A stretch of 64,000 nucleotides of DNA from Voacanga thouarsii. Taxonomy: Eukaryota; Streptophyta; Magnoliopsida; Gentianales; Apocynaceae. Shown here piece after piece: positions 11,701 to 23,332 of this stretch (position 1 is its first letter; the number at the start of each line of letters is the position of its first letter). The DNA is taken from contig JANUWF010001813.1 of NCBI GenBank assembly GCA_026120185.1, forward strand, positions 1,479,501-1,543,500, in the 5' to 3' direction. Position numbers and translations under genes: made by a program. The notes under the pieces are model-generated. The model saw only the letters and a list, made by a program, of their open reading frames with translations, was not told where the DNA came from and did not search any database.

Positions 11701-13300
11701 CAATTATCACCCGGGTAAAGCGAATGTGGTAGCTGATGCTCTGAGTCGGAAAGTGAAGAGGGCACATTTGAGAATGCAGGAGGTGTTGGCAGTCTAGGAA
11801 ATCCTGGAGCAAGAAGCGGAAGTTCAAGAGAGGAAGATCTACGTAAGTAACTTGACCCTGAAACCCGATCTGGACCAAGAGATTGTATCAGGCCAGCAGG
11901 ACAGTGCAGAATTTTAGACTTTTAAGGTGAAAGAGATCGCAAGAGGAGGAAGTGACCTCCGAACCGATGAGAAAGAAGTATTATACTTTCGGGACCGGAT
12001 TTGTGTACCTGACATCCGAGACTTGAGGAAGAGGATATTGGATGAAGCTCACAAGAGCAAATATACCATACACCCTGGGGAGGTAAAGATGTACCAAGAC
12101 TTAAAGAAGAAATATTGGTGGGCTGGAATGAAAAGGGATATAGTTCAACATGTGTCAAATTGTCTGATGTGCCAGAAGGTTAAAGTGGAGCATAAGAAGT
12201 CTACAGGTTTACTGCACCCGTTACCGATCCCCGAGTGGAAATGGGAAGAAGTGACCATGGATTTTGTGACTGGCCTTCCGATGACCAAGTCACACAAAGA
12301 TGCAATTGGGGTGGTGGTGGACCGGTTGACCAAGACAGCACATTTCATACCGGTAAACGTAAGGGACTCGATGGAAAAGTTGGCTCAGACATACACCCGA
12401 GAAATTGTAAGGTTGCATGGTGTACCGTCGAGCATTGTGTCGGATAGGGACCCTAGATTCACTTCAAGGTTCTGGGGTAAGTTCCAGGAGTCTTTGGGCA
12501 CTACTTTGAAATTTAGCACCTCTGCTCATCCGCAGACAGACAGTCAATCCGAGAGAGTCATTCAGATACTAGAAGATATGCTCTGAGCATGTATCTTGGA
12601 CTTTAGAGATAAGTGGATTGAGTTTTTACCGCATGCGGAGTTGGCGTACAACAACAGCTATCAGGCATCAATTGGGATGGAGCCGTACGAAGCGGTGTAT
12701 GGGCGAAGGTGCCAAGTACCGATATACTAGGGATGGACAGAAGAGGGGAACATCAAAAGGACTGGTGAAGTATGCATTCAGGAGATGACGGACAAGGTCA
12801 AGGTAATCCGAGAAAGGCTAAGAGCAGCGCAAAGCAGACAGAAAAGTTATGCAGACTCTAGGAGAAGGGAACTGGAGTTCCAAGTAGGTGATCGTGCATT
12901 CTTGAAGTTGACTCCTAGTAGAGGAATCCTGAAGCATCCGAGATGAGGGAAGTTGAGTCCTAGGTATTTAGGACCGTTCTTGATATTGGAGAAAATTGGA
13001 CCGATTGCCTATAGACTGGATTTGCCTGATGGTCTAACCGGGATGCATGATGTTTTCCATGTCTCTCAGTTGAAGAAGTACAACCCCGATCCGAGTCATG
13101 TACTCAATGAGGAACCGATGGAGTTGCAACCAAATCTAAGTTATGTAGAGAAACCCGTCAAGATCCTGGAACGGAGTACCAAGACGCTTCGAAACTAGCA
13201 AATACCCATAGTGAAGGTACTTTGGGATCATCATGGACCAAAAGATGCAACATGGGAAATGGAGGAATGGTTAAGACGGAAGTATCCAGATATGCTCTAA
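8735..13300 (+). pseudogene. Ty3/gypsy gag-pol polyprotein, about 16 in-frame stops, no frameshift
   Basis: The frame starting at ATG 8735 runs 1521 codons to TAA 13298-13300 without one frameshift but with roughly 16 premature stops. In order: gag (ALERFLKFQPPTF, WIEQMENIF, RLMGPSRAWW, FRAEYIPR); a degenerate zinc knuckle near 9650 (second Cys is Ser) and an intact CX2CX4HX4C ([14 protein letters not shown], about 9722); protease ([10 protein letters not shown], about 9960); RT ([21 protein letters not shown], catalytic FNDD at about 10973 where FIDD/YVDD is usual); RNase H ([11 protein letters not shown], about 11410; [16 protein letters not shown]); integrase with its HHCC zinc region (about 12040-12180) and DDE core ([25 protein letters not shown]); and a chromodomain-like C-terminus. 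The stops fit Gln, Arg or Trp codons hit by C-to-T change (for instance DML*ACILDF for DMLRAC, and AWW*RV). Confidence 0.95.
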
Positions 13301-13337
13301 GGGAATGAAATCTGAATTTCGGGGCGAAATTCTCTTA

Positions 13338-13349
13338 AAGGGGAGGGGA
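13338..13349 (+). promoter_or_regulatory. Polypurine tract of gypsy element
   Basis: AAGGGGAGGGGA lies directly against the 3' LTR start and would prime plus-strand synthesis. Confidence 0.9.
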
Positions 13350-16300
13350 TGTAATACCCAGCCCAAAACCACCTTTGACTATGGGGAAAAATCAAGCATT
13401 GCATAGCATTTTGCATTTTTCAAAGTAGCTTAAAATTATTTTTGCATGCATATATGTGAATTTTAAAGTTGTCCTTGCATTTGAATTGATTGATGAGAAA
13501 TAATGGTGTTGTTAAAGATTTGGTTAAGTGAGGTATGGTCGAGGATATGGAAGGATAAGAATAGGGTGGAAAGAATTTCTTAGAGAATTATTAATGTGGA
13601 GTAGCTTTGGAATAGCGGGAGGTTGGTGATTTCCTTTGATGACCCGAGTTTGAATCCTACCTTTTGTGAATCTTAGTTTCCCTTCTTGAAAGCTCATTTC
13701 CTTAGACTTTTTCATGTCTTGACCGAAAAGGATCTAGCTATCCTAAAGAAATTTTAGTGCCATTATTCTAAGGAAATAAGTCTCCATATTTATTTTCCAA
13801 AATCAAGGGCTTTGATGTGAATAAAGTTCACTTGTATTTTCAGCTTTTATTCCCTTGGATTTTCGAAAACTCTAGCTGCATAATTACAATTTTAGTTTGA
13901 TTTCAACTTGCTAGAGCTTGCAATAGATAGTTGGAATTAAAGAGTCATTCTTCTAGTAGGAAACCTTGTTGATTTTAAACCTAGAACTTTAGCTAAAAAT
14001 CTGGAAAATTTTCCAGCTAGTGCCGCCACTTCTTGAAGGAATTTTAGCTCAACTCAAACTCTTCCAAAGCTAGGAAATCTTATCCTAAATCCTTTAGCAA
14101 ATCAGATTTTATTTCAATCCTAATTTAACTAGGTTTTGCTACCTTTTCCTAGATGAAATTCGGCAGCCTTGTGCAAGCACAAGCTGTCTAAAAATTCCAG
14201 CACTTCTAGGTGAAATCCAACTCTCCAAACCCTAGCTCAAAATATCTAGAACACTTCTCATAAATTCAGATTATCTTAGCTGCACAAAACCAGATTTTTA
14301 TCTCCAAAAAACTACAGATTTTCGGCCAGCCTTGTACAGGAATTTCGGCCAGCTTGCACTCCTACACAAACCGAAATTCTGCACACCAAAATCCTCAGTT
14401 GATCAAGACAATTTTCTACGCCTAAAACCCTCTTCTTTTCTCTAAAAATTGCGGCAAAACCACAGCTACAACAGACTAGAATTTCTCCTCTTATTGTTCA
14501 ACAATTTCGTACAGCAAAACCACTGCACGCACACAGAAATTTCAGCTCTTCAAACCTTCTCAAACTTTTCTTTGTTTGGCCCAAAATTCTAAACACATTC
14601 AGCCCTTCCCTTGAGCAATATTTCAGCCAGTATAAAGAAGCAAATTACAGAATATTTTTTCCCTTCAACCCTCCCAAAGTCGGCAGCAAGAAGGCACACC
14701 ATAAGCTGCAATTTTCGCCCTTGCTGTCCAAGAAACCTAAAGCCATTAGGAGTCTTTCTAAACACTGCCATCTAACCCTAAACCAATCTTCTCTAACCCT
14801 AAATCATAGTAGCCGACCACCCTCTCTATTCTACACGAAAAATTCCAGCAAGAACTCCACAGCAATTTTCGAAAATCTTAAGAGCAATACCTAGCAAAAA
14901 CTGATCACCCTCTAAGGTAAGCAAAAACCATCTCAACCTCTTAATTCCTTTCTTCCATCAATTCTTCTCCTTTTCTTCCCTTGAATCACGCCACCTAAAG
15001 GATGATTTCATCCCTTCTATTTATTTTCGGTCAAAAGGAAGGAAGGAAGGTAGCTTTTCTCTTCCAATCAAGCGAACTCGGGACGATCACCATAGGAGTA
15101 TTGAGATCTTGCTAACTCGATTGTTGCAAGGTAAGGGAATACTTACCCTTGATGTCAAAATTAAGGTTTAATATAGTGGATGATGGATATGAGTTGTGAT
15201 GGTCAAGTCGAGACCTTTTTGACATATTATTCATGTCTTTGATGGATATATGATCATAGTGTATGTACTTTGAGGATTAGATGATTTATTTGAAGTTAGA
15301 TAATGGATCGTGATTTTTTATGGGAATAAATGAGTTTAATGCATGTTTGAATCGATTGAGACCCTGATCATGATATTATGTGATTCTGCATTAGGAGGGT
15401 ATTTGAAGAAAGCAAGCTGTGATTTTGTCGTGTTTATCTGAGGCATATCAAGTAAGTTCTTGCATAAACTCTTTTGTTAAATGTTGTGATGGTAAGTCCT
15501 TACATAAACTCTTTTGTTAAATGTTGTGATGGTAAGTCTTGCATAAACTCTTTGGTTAACCGTTGTGATGGCAAGTCTATGTTGTAAAGCTTTGTGAAGC
15601 TAGTGTGAGCTATGTTTGCTTGGGTTGTAAACGTGGGTATTTATTCGTTAAACGGTTTTGTCAAACTAACGATTTTATCAAGAAAACTATTCTTTTCCTA
15701 AATTTTTAGAAAAACTCTTTTAGAGAAAAACCACGTTGTACAAAGTAAAGGTTTGGAAATGTTGTGAATCAGGAATTGACGGATATGTTTGTTGAGTACT
15801 CAATAAGGGTAGGCTAACAATACTAGTCTTGGAGAGCTTGAGTATGTCTTCTGGCAGGAGGCCACCTCCAGAAGATAAGCTCTGCTTGAAAAGGTAACAG
15901 TATTAATTGGTCTGGCCGGTCCGAGCTAGCACTTGTACCTGAAAGGTATTGTTTATTTTCCCAGCATGGACACCCGTATGGTTTTGTTGGGTGTAGAGAA
16001 GGAGGAGTATCTCACCCGGTGAGCTGTACACTCACCTTGATCTGAATGCCCAATGTGTGGTAATCTGATCCTGTCTCGGTATACAAAGTGTGGTGCCTTG
16101 ACCTGTCTTGGTGAACAAAGTATGGCACCGTGACCATTTTGTTCTCATGGAGCCCAACGTGTGGTAACATGACTGTTGACTCGAGTGGATGACTTGTTTT
16201 GTATAAAGCGTGATTATGAGAAAACCCATTCCTTGCGAAAAGAGATTATTTATGACTTGCCAAATGTTTCTACAAATGTTTTACACTATGCATACACGTA

Positions 16301-16659
16301 CTGTTTAGAACACCATGTGCACACACAGGACTTACTGAAATTTAATCTCACACCATTTTATATCATGTTTTCAGGAGATAGATTGTACTGAGCTTGCGGG
16401 GCATGTAATAGATGAAGCTTTTGTTCTTTTTGTTCCATTGTGCTCTAGGAGATAATTGTTGTTTAAGCTTCTGAATGATATTTATTTTATTTCGCATTGC
16501 TCCAATTTGAGCCGAATGTAATAAGAGTTTTTCTTTATTTATCTAAGTTGATTCTTTAGAGGTCACCTTTATATTTATATCTCGTTTTAAAGACCCCTTG
16601 TCCTACGGGATGGGGCGACATCCCCGCCCTTTTAGGGTACGTAGTAGTGGGGTGTTACA
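13350..16659 (+). repeat. 3' LTR of gypsy element
   Basis: 3310 bp, TGTAATACCCAGCC...GGGGTGTTACA, collinear with 4220-7528 and followed by the TSD TGACA at 16660-16664. Confidence 0.95.
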
Positions 16660-16664
16660 TGACA
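16660..16664. other. Target-site duplication of gypsy element (right), TGACA
   Basis: Exact copy of 4215-4219. Confidence 0.93.
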
Positions 16665-17155
16665 TGTATAATTTGTATGAATTTGAGTCTTTTTGTTCTG
16701 GTTCTCCTAGTTTAAGTAGGCAAGCTTCATCATTATCTAGCAGTCACTTTCATTCACCACAAAAATCTACCTCTTCAATTTCATTAATATTTAATCCATC
16801 GGGTATCATGACGCATAAAAAAAGATCATCTACCACCTACAATAAAATGGCAATTTACAAGATACAGCCCTTGGTAGAAAATGATTATCAACATTTTGAT
16901 ATTTGTGGTTGGTAGAAGGCTCATGTAAGTCAATACCCCATTTTATCTAAAATGGAACGTAATCTTTTGACACCACCTGTCTCCACAGTGCCATCGAAAA
17001 ATGTCTTCGGTGAGAAAGCTCAAATAATCGAAGAAAGAATATCTCGATTGGCTCCTCATACTTTGGAGATATTAATGTGTTACAGTAGTTGGTTCGCAGC
17101 CAAAGATAGAATAGCAAATTCATGGATTGTTGATAATGACTTAAATGATGAATAA
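16665..17155 (+). pseudogene. hAT transposase fragment, C-terminal piece with dimerisation domain
   Basis: This continues the hAT frame broken at 4219: MYNLYEFESF, then KKRSSTTYNKMAIYKIQPLV, DICGW, a TAG where the other copy has Trp, and KAHVSQYPILSKM. The C-terminal hAT dimerisation region follows: LLTPPVSTVPSKNVFGE, IIEERISRLAPHTLEILMCY, SSWFAAKDR, ending IVDNDLNDE* at 17155. The arrangement matches BED-finger/RICESLEEPER-like plant hAT transposases. With the N-terminal half missing and at least one stop, it is not functional. Confidence 0.85.
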
Positions 17156-17670
17156 AGTGAGCCAAGTAGTTAGTTTAGTATTCAAATAATTAGGAATTTA
17201 GGATAAGTAATATTATTTATTTAATTTTATTTTTAAGATATTTATTCTATTTTTAATTTTTTATCATTGTAATATTTTTAAGAGGTTTAGGCACCAAATC
17301 CCTCTCTTATGTAATCTTTATTTTATTAATTAATAAAACAGGTAGGGGTTCAAGCTAAACCCCCCCACCACCTCAAGGTGACTTTTTTATAATTTAAAAA
17401 AAATTATGTTATTTAAATAATAAAAAAAATTACAAAATAATTGAATATCAAAATTTTTAATCGAATTAAAAGGGAAAAAATAAAGAAGAAGAGGCAGCCC
17501 ATGGGCTGGCCCGCCCGACTCGCGAGCTTCACGGGCCAAGGGACCGGCATAGAACAGCCCGCCAAGCTTTGGGACTGGCCCACGAGGGCCCGCAAACCTT
17601 GCGGGTTGGTCCTCGGGCCAAGCCCGACACGGCCCTAAATCGTATGGGCCGGCCCAGGTGTCATTACTAA
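17156..17670 (+). mobile_element. 3' terminal region of the plus-strand hAT
   Basis: AT-rich 3' UTR, then a GC-rich, GGCC-dense subterminal block (17490-17660) ending GGGCCGGCCCAGGTGTCATTACTA near 17670. Its reverse complement (TAGTAATGACACC...GGCC) resembles the far end of the minus-strand copy at about 22,150-22,188 (TAGTATTGGCCAGTGGGCC), supporting hAT-type termini. The exact border and an 8-bp TSD could not be fixed. Confidence 0.55.
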
Positions 17671-17935
17671 TTCAAGGCAGGCCAGTCCATGTTAGTCCTT
17701 GGGCTAGAAGCCCTGGGCCCGACACGGTCCAGGCCCTTAGCCCGTGAGACTGGCCATGGGCTTATTCTTTTCCTTTTTATTTTTTTCTCACTTAATTCGA
17801 TTAAAAATTTTAATATTCAGTGTTTTATAATTTTTTTATTATTACTTAAATAACAAAATTTTTTAAAATTATAAAAAAGTCACCTTGAAGTGGTGGGGGG
17901 TTTAGCTTGGACCCCTACCTGTTTTATTAATTAAT
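17340..17935. repeat. Large inverted repeat at the junction of two hAT copies
   Basis: The left arm (about 17160-17560) is mirrored on the opposite strand by the right arm (about 17690-18270). Examples are AGGTAGGGGTTCAAGCTAAA against TTTAGCTTGGACCCCTACCT, and CACCTCAAGGTGACTTTTTT against its partner near 17880. The core contains both GC-rich hAT ends. Confidence 0.85.
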
Positions 17936-18285
17936 AAAATAAAGATTACATAAGAGGAGGACTTGATGCCTAAACCTCTTAAAAATATTACAATGATCAA
18001 AATTTAAAAATAGAATAAATATCCTAAAAATAAAATTAAATACATAATATTACTTATCTTAAATTCCTAATTACAAGAATACTAAACTAACTACTTAGCT
18101 CACCTCATTCATTATCCGAGTCATCATCAATAATCCATGAATTAGTCGTCCTATCTTCGGCTGCGAACCAACTACTTCAACACATTAATATCCCCAAAGT
18201 ATTAAAAGTCAATCGAGATCTTCTTTCATCAATTGTTCAAGCACTCTCACTGAAGACGCTTTCCAATGGTACTGTGGAGACTGGT

Positions 18286-19281
18286 TGATGAGACTCCGCT
18301 TCATCATGGAAGTCAAGATCAAGAAGGGGGAGGCGTGACCATGCAAGGACAAGGACCGGTGATAAGATCAAGATCCAAGAAGCTTCAAGATGAGTTTCAA
18401 TTGCTCATAAAACCATGCTTGAGGATGGAAGATGATTGGAAGTTTGAGAAAGCTAGCCAAGAGCTCATTTTGATGATTATCCAAGAAGGACCCCAATAAG
18501 AACTCAAGCCGGCAACAAAGACGGACGAAACTCAACCAAAAAGGAGGCCTCCAGCGTACAGCCGGCGCCGGCTTCAACTTGCACGCCACCGCCCGGGAAG
18601 CTGCACGCAACCGACGCTGGCTATAGAAGCCCTAACCGGAGTCGGTTCCATCCTGGGCAGCTGACGGCTGCCCTGCGTTTTTTATATTTTCTCCTATTTT
18701 ACTCCATTTCAAATGTTTTTAAAGACTTATTAAGACCCTAAATTGTATTAGAATCTCGGGGATTATTTAGCTAGGGTTAGAGTAGTATAAATAAAACCTT
18801 TAGTGATTTGACAACACAATTCACATACTTAATTCAAATTTGAGAGAGAATCTTGAGAGGCCCTAGCCTTCTTGTTCATCTTGTTCAAGACTATGCTTAA
18901 GGGTTAGTCCTCCTTATGAATGAGTCTATAAATCTTATGGATAATCCAATGTGGTTTCTTTGAATGGGTGTTAGTTGCTTTGTTCTTATAAGGTTAGTTT
19001 GAATTTCATTACTTGGGTGCCTATTTTCTCTATTCTATTTGCTCTTATTTGCCTTTGTTGCTTCAACGATATTGGGGTGAGATTATAGTAGAACTTTCTA
19101 CTATTCTTGAGGGTCTTTGAAGCTTAGTTCTTCAAGGGTTTGATCGAGGGTAGGTTGTTATTTCATTTTCTCTTTTTTGTCTCAAGAAGAATCTCTATTT
19201 TTTATCCCATTGATTGAGTTGAACACATAACCAACTAAACCACTCACAACACCAAGAAAAAACCCACACAAGATCATATCA
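18286..19281 (+). mobile_element. Solo LTR (996 bp) inside the minus-strand hAT
   Basis: Bounded by TGATGAGACTCC and AAGATCATATCA with a perfect 5-bp TSD CTGGT (18281-18285 and 19282-19286). Removing it restores the hAT sequence seen in the other copy. The plus strand encodes GPVIRSRSKKLQDEFQLLI close to the left end. This resembles the (G)P.TRSR(A/S)KK.. segment found near the C-terminus of many plant Ty3/gypsy polyproteins, so a gypsy origin with pol reading into the LTR is likely. No internal domain or second LTR remains. Confidence 0.85.
18786..18793 (+). promoter_or_regulatory. Candidate TATA box of the solo LTR
   Basis: TATAAATA in the middle of the LTR, plus strand, in a position where an LTR promoter could sit. 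Confidence 0.45.
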
Positions 19282-19644
19282 CTGGTAGTGTCAAAAGATT
19301 ATGTGCCATTTTAGATAAAATAGGGTATTGACTTACATGAGCCTTCCACCAACTACAAATATCAAAATGTTGATCCTCATTTTTTACCAAGGGTTGCATC
19401 TCATAAATTGTCATATCGTTGTAGGTGGTAGATGATCTTTTTTTACGCTTCATAATACCCAATAGATTAAATATTGATGAAATTGAAGAGATAGATTTTC
19501 GTTGTAGTTGAAAGTGACTGCTAGATGATGATGAAACTTGCCTACTTAAATTAGGAAAATCAGAATAAGGAAACTCAAACTCATACAAATTATACATATT
19601 AGATAGAGCTTTAGCCGTTATATCTTTTATGATACATTGCCTAA

Positions 19645-20115
19645 GTGTTTGAGATTCATCAAAATCTAATGTTTCATATAAATATTCAATAATACTATGA
19701 AATCTAGCCATTTTTACTCGAGAATCCATACATAATGTCATACAATATAAAATAAGAATATATTCATAATATTTTTTTATATTTTTCAAACGTACTTCTC
19801 ATAAAATAACCATATTGGAGATGGTTCATATGCTCACCAAAAATATGTGCTACCTTAACAAGTGTTGGAGATTCATCAAAATATTCAATAAGTGTTTGAG
19901 ATTATCAAAATCTAATGTTTCATAAAAATATTCAATAATACTATGAAATCTAACCGTTTTTACTCGAGAATCCATACACAATGCCATACAATATAAAATA
20001 GAAATATCTTCATAATATTTTTTATATTTTTCAAACATACTTCTCATAAAATAACCATATTGGGGATGGTCCATATGCTCACCAAAAATATGAGCTACCT
20101 TAGCAAGTGTTGGAA
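19645..20115. repeat. 247-bp tandem duplication inside hAT transposase
   Basis: The block beginning GTGTTTGAGATT at 19645 is repeated from 19892. Both copies contain TACTCGAGAATCCATACA, CTTCTCATAAAATAACCATA and CATATGCTCACCAAAAATAT. The duplicate repeats the segment reading SRVK..RFHSIIEY and breaks the transposase frame. Confidence 0.85.
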
Positions 20116-22194
20116 AAATATGATGAGTAGTGGGATAATATGATCCTGATAAAAGTTCAGTTGCTTCTTTGAAAGTAAATAAAAATGTCGAAAGTGCAAT
20201 ACAATTTTCAAAATGAGTCTCAGTTAATTGAGGTTGAAAATTGTTACTATTACAAAATTCAATAAATTGGTTTTGAAAAGTATAACACTTTCAAACATAT
20301 CTAAAGTTGAGTTCCATGTAGTTTTACAATCTAATCTAAATTTTTTAAAAGATACACCTTATTCTCGGCAAAAAGCCTTAAAATTTTGTTGTCTAGTTGG
20401 GAAAATTTTAATAAATAAAACAACATTTCTAATTATATTAACAATATCATCAACATATTTATATCCTTCCTTAACACACAAATTAAGTATATGACAAGTA
20501 CACCTGGTATGAAATAAAATACCATCTAACATAAGATTCATAATATTTTTCAAAATTGTTAGGGCAGAATCATTATTTGAAGCGTTATCTAAAGAAATAG
20601 AAATAGTTTTATTTAAAACCTTATATTCACGATATGTTTGAGTATCATTCTAGCTATACTACTACCTACATGAGGATATTCAAATAACAAATAGTTCTTC
20701 TTTGTACTAACCAATTATGATCTATCCAATGACATGTAATGCACAAATAAGACTCATTAGTAATTGCAGCCCAACCATCACAAGTAAGAGCAAATTTCCA
20801 ATTCCAAGAATCAAATATAGCAATTAGATACTCTTTCATTTCTTCATATATATTGATTATATGATTTTTTAACGTTGTTCTAGGAATCCTTTTCCATGCT
20901 GGTTAATAATTATTTTGTATATATTGTTCATAATGTGAATTTTCTACAAAATTGAAAGATAATTTAGTTTGAACAATCATTTTAGCAAATCCACTTCTAT
21001 TTTTTCTATTATCATATTTAAAATTACCAATAATTTGACCTCCTGTAGTATGTAATTGTTGTTGTTTAAGTAAGTTTTCTAATGAATCATTATGTGACAT
21101 TTTCATATGTCTAACTAACGTTCCTATCCCTCCTCCCTTCTTATGTGCATATACTACCCTACAAATTTTACATATTGTCCTATCATTATCATTATCCTTT
21201 TCAAAAAGATTCTAAATCATAGATGTTTTTGCTTTAGCTATAACATCCATTGTTTCAACATCATCCTAACCTATATTAAATTCATTAGGATTAATAGTTG
21301 GAGTTAGTTGTAATTGTGAAACTCTAACGCGAGGCCTACTAGGGTCTTCATCTTCATTACCTATTTCATTATTTATTAAATTCAAAGCTGGATCTATATT
21401 GAAATCAAAATGTGAAGATGATTGTGATGAAAAAAAATAATGATATTGATTTAAATCCATTATTTCTAAAAAAAAAGCAATAAAAATTCAAATAAAAGTT
21501 TAAAAAAATAAAATAAAGTATTAACAAATAATGAAATAAGAGAATTGAAATATATAAATAACAAATTAACTTAAAAATTAAACAAGTAACTAAAACAAAT
21601 AAACAATTAATAAAGCTAAAAAATAAAAATGTAATATTAAGAAATACTAACTAGTTGATGACAAAAAACAACAATATTTTGTGGAGCTTTACTTTTTGTA
21701 TCCACTATTCCGCTACTCAACAATCTTTCAAAATATGAAGACTTTCTTAAAGAATTGAAATATATAATACAAAAATAAATTCTATTCTAACACTTTTTGT
21801 TGAGAAAATGAAAAGATTTGAGGATTATGAGAGAAAGATGAATAAAAATAAGAGAGTTTGAAAGAATTTGAGAGTGTTTGATGAGTTTTGGGATAAATTG
21901 GATGGTATTTATAAATTTTGAGGGTTAGGAGAGAGAATATAGCCGTTAGGGACTCAATTGCAAAAAAAAATAATTTTAGCCACTTTAGGGACTGAAATGT
22001 AAAAAAAAAAATAGAGAGTCATTGAACCAACGGCTTTCTTGTGCAGGCCAGGGTTTTCAACCCTTGGCCCGGACCAAGACTTAGAATCGGCCTGATGAGC
22101 AGTGACCGATTCGACTATCAAATGGGCCTTGCCCGGCCCAACATGCAGACCTAGCGGGCCGAACCGGCCCACTGGCCAATACTAGCTCTACCCA

Positions 22195-23332
22195 TGAGTG
22201 TTCACGGTTTGCAGCCTTAGTCTGAGCAGAACACCGTTGGTAGGCCCGGCGGTTGTTAACACGGCAGGATAAACAAGAAGCACTGGAGTGACCAAACCAT
22301 TTGCAAGAAGCATAGAAGGTAGGCTCAACAACATACTTGACTTTCTGTGAAATGACGTCCCCAAAAGGCATCTGGATTCTGATGTCGCGGACCATTGGTT
22401 TCGAGGTGTCCACCTCAACGAGAACACACAAGCAAACGAGAGTCTATCCATTCGGACCGTGCGCGCATCGGACATGATTGGTTTTCCCATAGTAGTGACA
22501 ATTTGCTTAAGATCAGCTTATTCCAGCAAATAAATGGGAGGTTAGGTAGTGTGATCCAAATGGGGATGATGTTCACCTCGGTCAGAGAAAAGTTGAACTC
22601 CGGTGGCATCTCCTTCTTCAGCAGGACAAAACGGCCCGAGATCGTATAAGGTCCCCCGTCCAGCACATGCTGCCTATCCTCCGCCGAGCGGATATTGAAC
22701 ACAAGCCAACCACTGTTATCTGCATTCCATTGGTTGTGGACGCCCCAAGAGGAGGCAAGTTCTGGATAGCTTTTGAACCTGGAAAACGCCCAGCGACAAA
22801 ACCTAGGAGACACAAACCAAGACGAGACTCCATGTCCAGTGCATCTATACCATCGAGCACCACAATATCCCTAGTGAGCTGGATTTCCATGAGCTTAAGA
22901 CTAATATCCGCATCGAGTGCCTTCTTCTGGAAGAGGTTTACCCATGAGCCCGCAGCGAGAAGAGGCTTCGGATGAGAAGAGACCGTAGGGTCAGGACAGT
23001 GAAAAATTCTAGTATGGACCAATAGTCCATAGACCAACTGTATTGATGAATTGTACTGTGTGCAACATAAATTGTACGGTACAACTCATCAATGCATTTA
23101 GTCCACGGATGCACGATAAGAATTCTTTCAGGACAGTAGCCTCCGGGCTAAAGCTAAAGGAAGCATAGGAGTATTACATGGGCCCAAAGGGGGTAGCCAA
23201 TTCAGGGAAGTCATCAATACTGGATCCATCCAAGGGAAAGTCTGCTAAGTATACAGGTGTTGCGTCCTACGGTGCTTGGCGTATGGTCTCAGGTCCAGAG
23301 GCAGAGGAATTATTCTTGTGTCTTTTAGCCAT
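22195..23332 (-). pseudogene. L1 ORF1 (DUF4283 plus zinc knuckle), frameshifted
   Basis: Start MAKRHKNNSSASGPETIRQ at 23332, then LADFPLDGSS and DDFPELATPFGP. After a disrupted stretch the DUF4283 region follows (LGLCLLGFVAGRFPG, GWLVFNIRSAEDRQHVLDGG, PEFNFSLTEVNIIPIWITLP). A frameshift then leads to VLVEVDTSKPMVRDIRIQMP and a zinc knuckle whose first Cys has become Tyr (YASCKWFGHSSASC). This is the nucleic-acid-binding ORF1 protein of plant L1 elements. At least two frame changes and several stops make it a pseudogene. It is related to, but clearly diverged from, the plus-strand L1 ORF1 at 33580. Confidence 0.85.

Larger units (their letters stand above)
4220..16659 (+). mobile_element. Complete Ty3/gypsy chromovirus (Tekay/Del-like)
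   Basis: A 12.44-kb element with two 3.3-kb LTRs running TGTAATACCC...GTGTTACA, a tRNA-Met-type PBS, an upstream ORF, a gag-pol frame, a purine-rich PPT and a 5-bp TSD (TGACA). Domain order is gag, two zinc knuckles, protease, RT, RNase H, integrase and chromodomain-like tail. The C-terminal motifs ([44 protein letters not shown]) and the long LTRs point to the Tekay/Del clade of chromoviruses. The coding frame is littered with stops, so the copy is dead, but by eye the LTRs differ by only a few bases per hundred, so insertion is fairly recent. Confidence 0.95.
18105..21460 (-). pseudogene. hAT transposase (BED-finger, RICESLEEPER-like), degenerate
   Basis: The minus-strand frame opens MDLNQYHYFFSSQSSSHFDF at 21460. 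A BED-type zinc-finger region follows (TICKICRVVYAHKKGGG, VRHMKMSHND, about 21190-21080). Core fragments include the CTCHILNLCVKEGYKYVDD segment near 20490, and the C-terminal RSSTTYND, MQPLVKNEDQHFDICSWW and QYPILSKM near 19300-19450. A solo LTR interrupts the gene at 18286-19281, after which the dimerisation region resumes (VSTVPLESVFSES, ending SWIIDDDSDNE*, 18280 to 18105). Several stops, frame changes and a 247-bp internal tandem duplication (19645-20115) make it non-functional. Confidence 0.85.
17671..22188 (-). mobile_element. hAT transposon, minus strand (interrupted by solo LTR)
   Basis: Boundaries are approximate. On the minus strand the element runs from a GC-rich GGCC-dense end (about 22030-22188) through a transposase gene (21460 to 18105) to a second GC-rich end near 17.7 kb. 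It lies tail to tail with the plus-strand hAT. It has replaced or interrupted the minus-strand L1, whose ORF1 stops at about 22.19 kb. Confidence 0.7.

Noticed and set aside
17960..22188. Search for an exact 8-bp TSD of the minus-strand hAT
   Set aside because: TACTAATT and TACTAGCT near the two ends are only approximate matches, so no TSD is claimed.
22395..22975. Plus-strand ORFs opposite the L1 ORF1
   Set aside because: They are antisense shadows of the DUF4283 coding frame and have no domain of their own.
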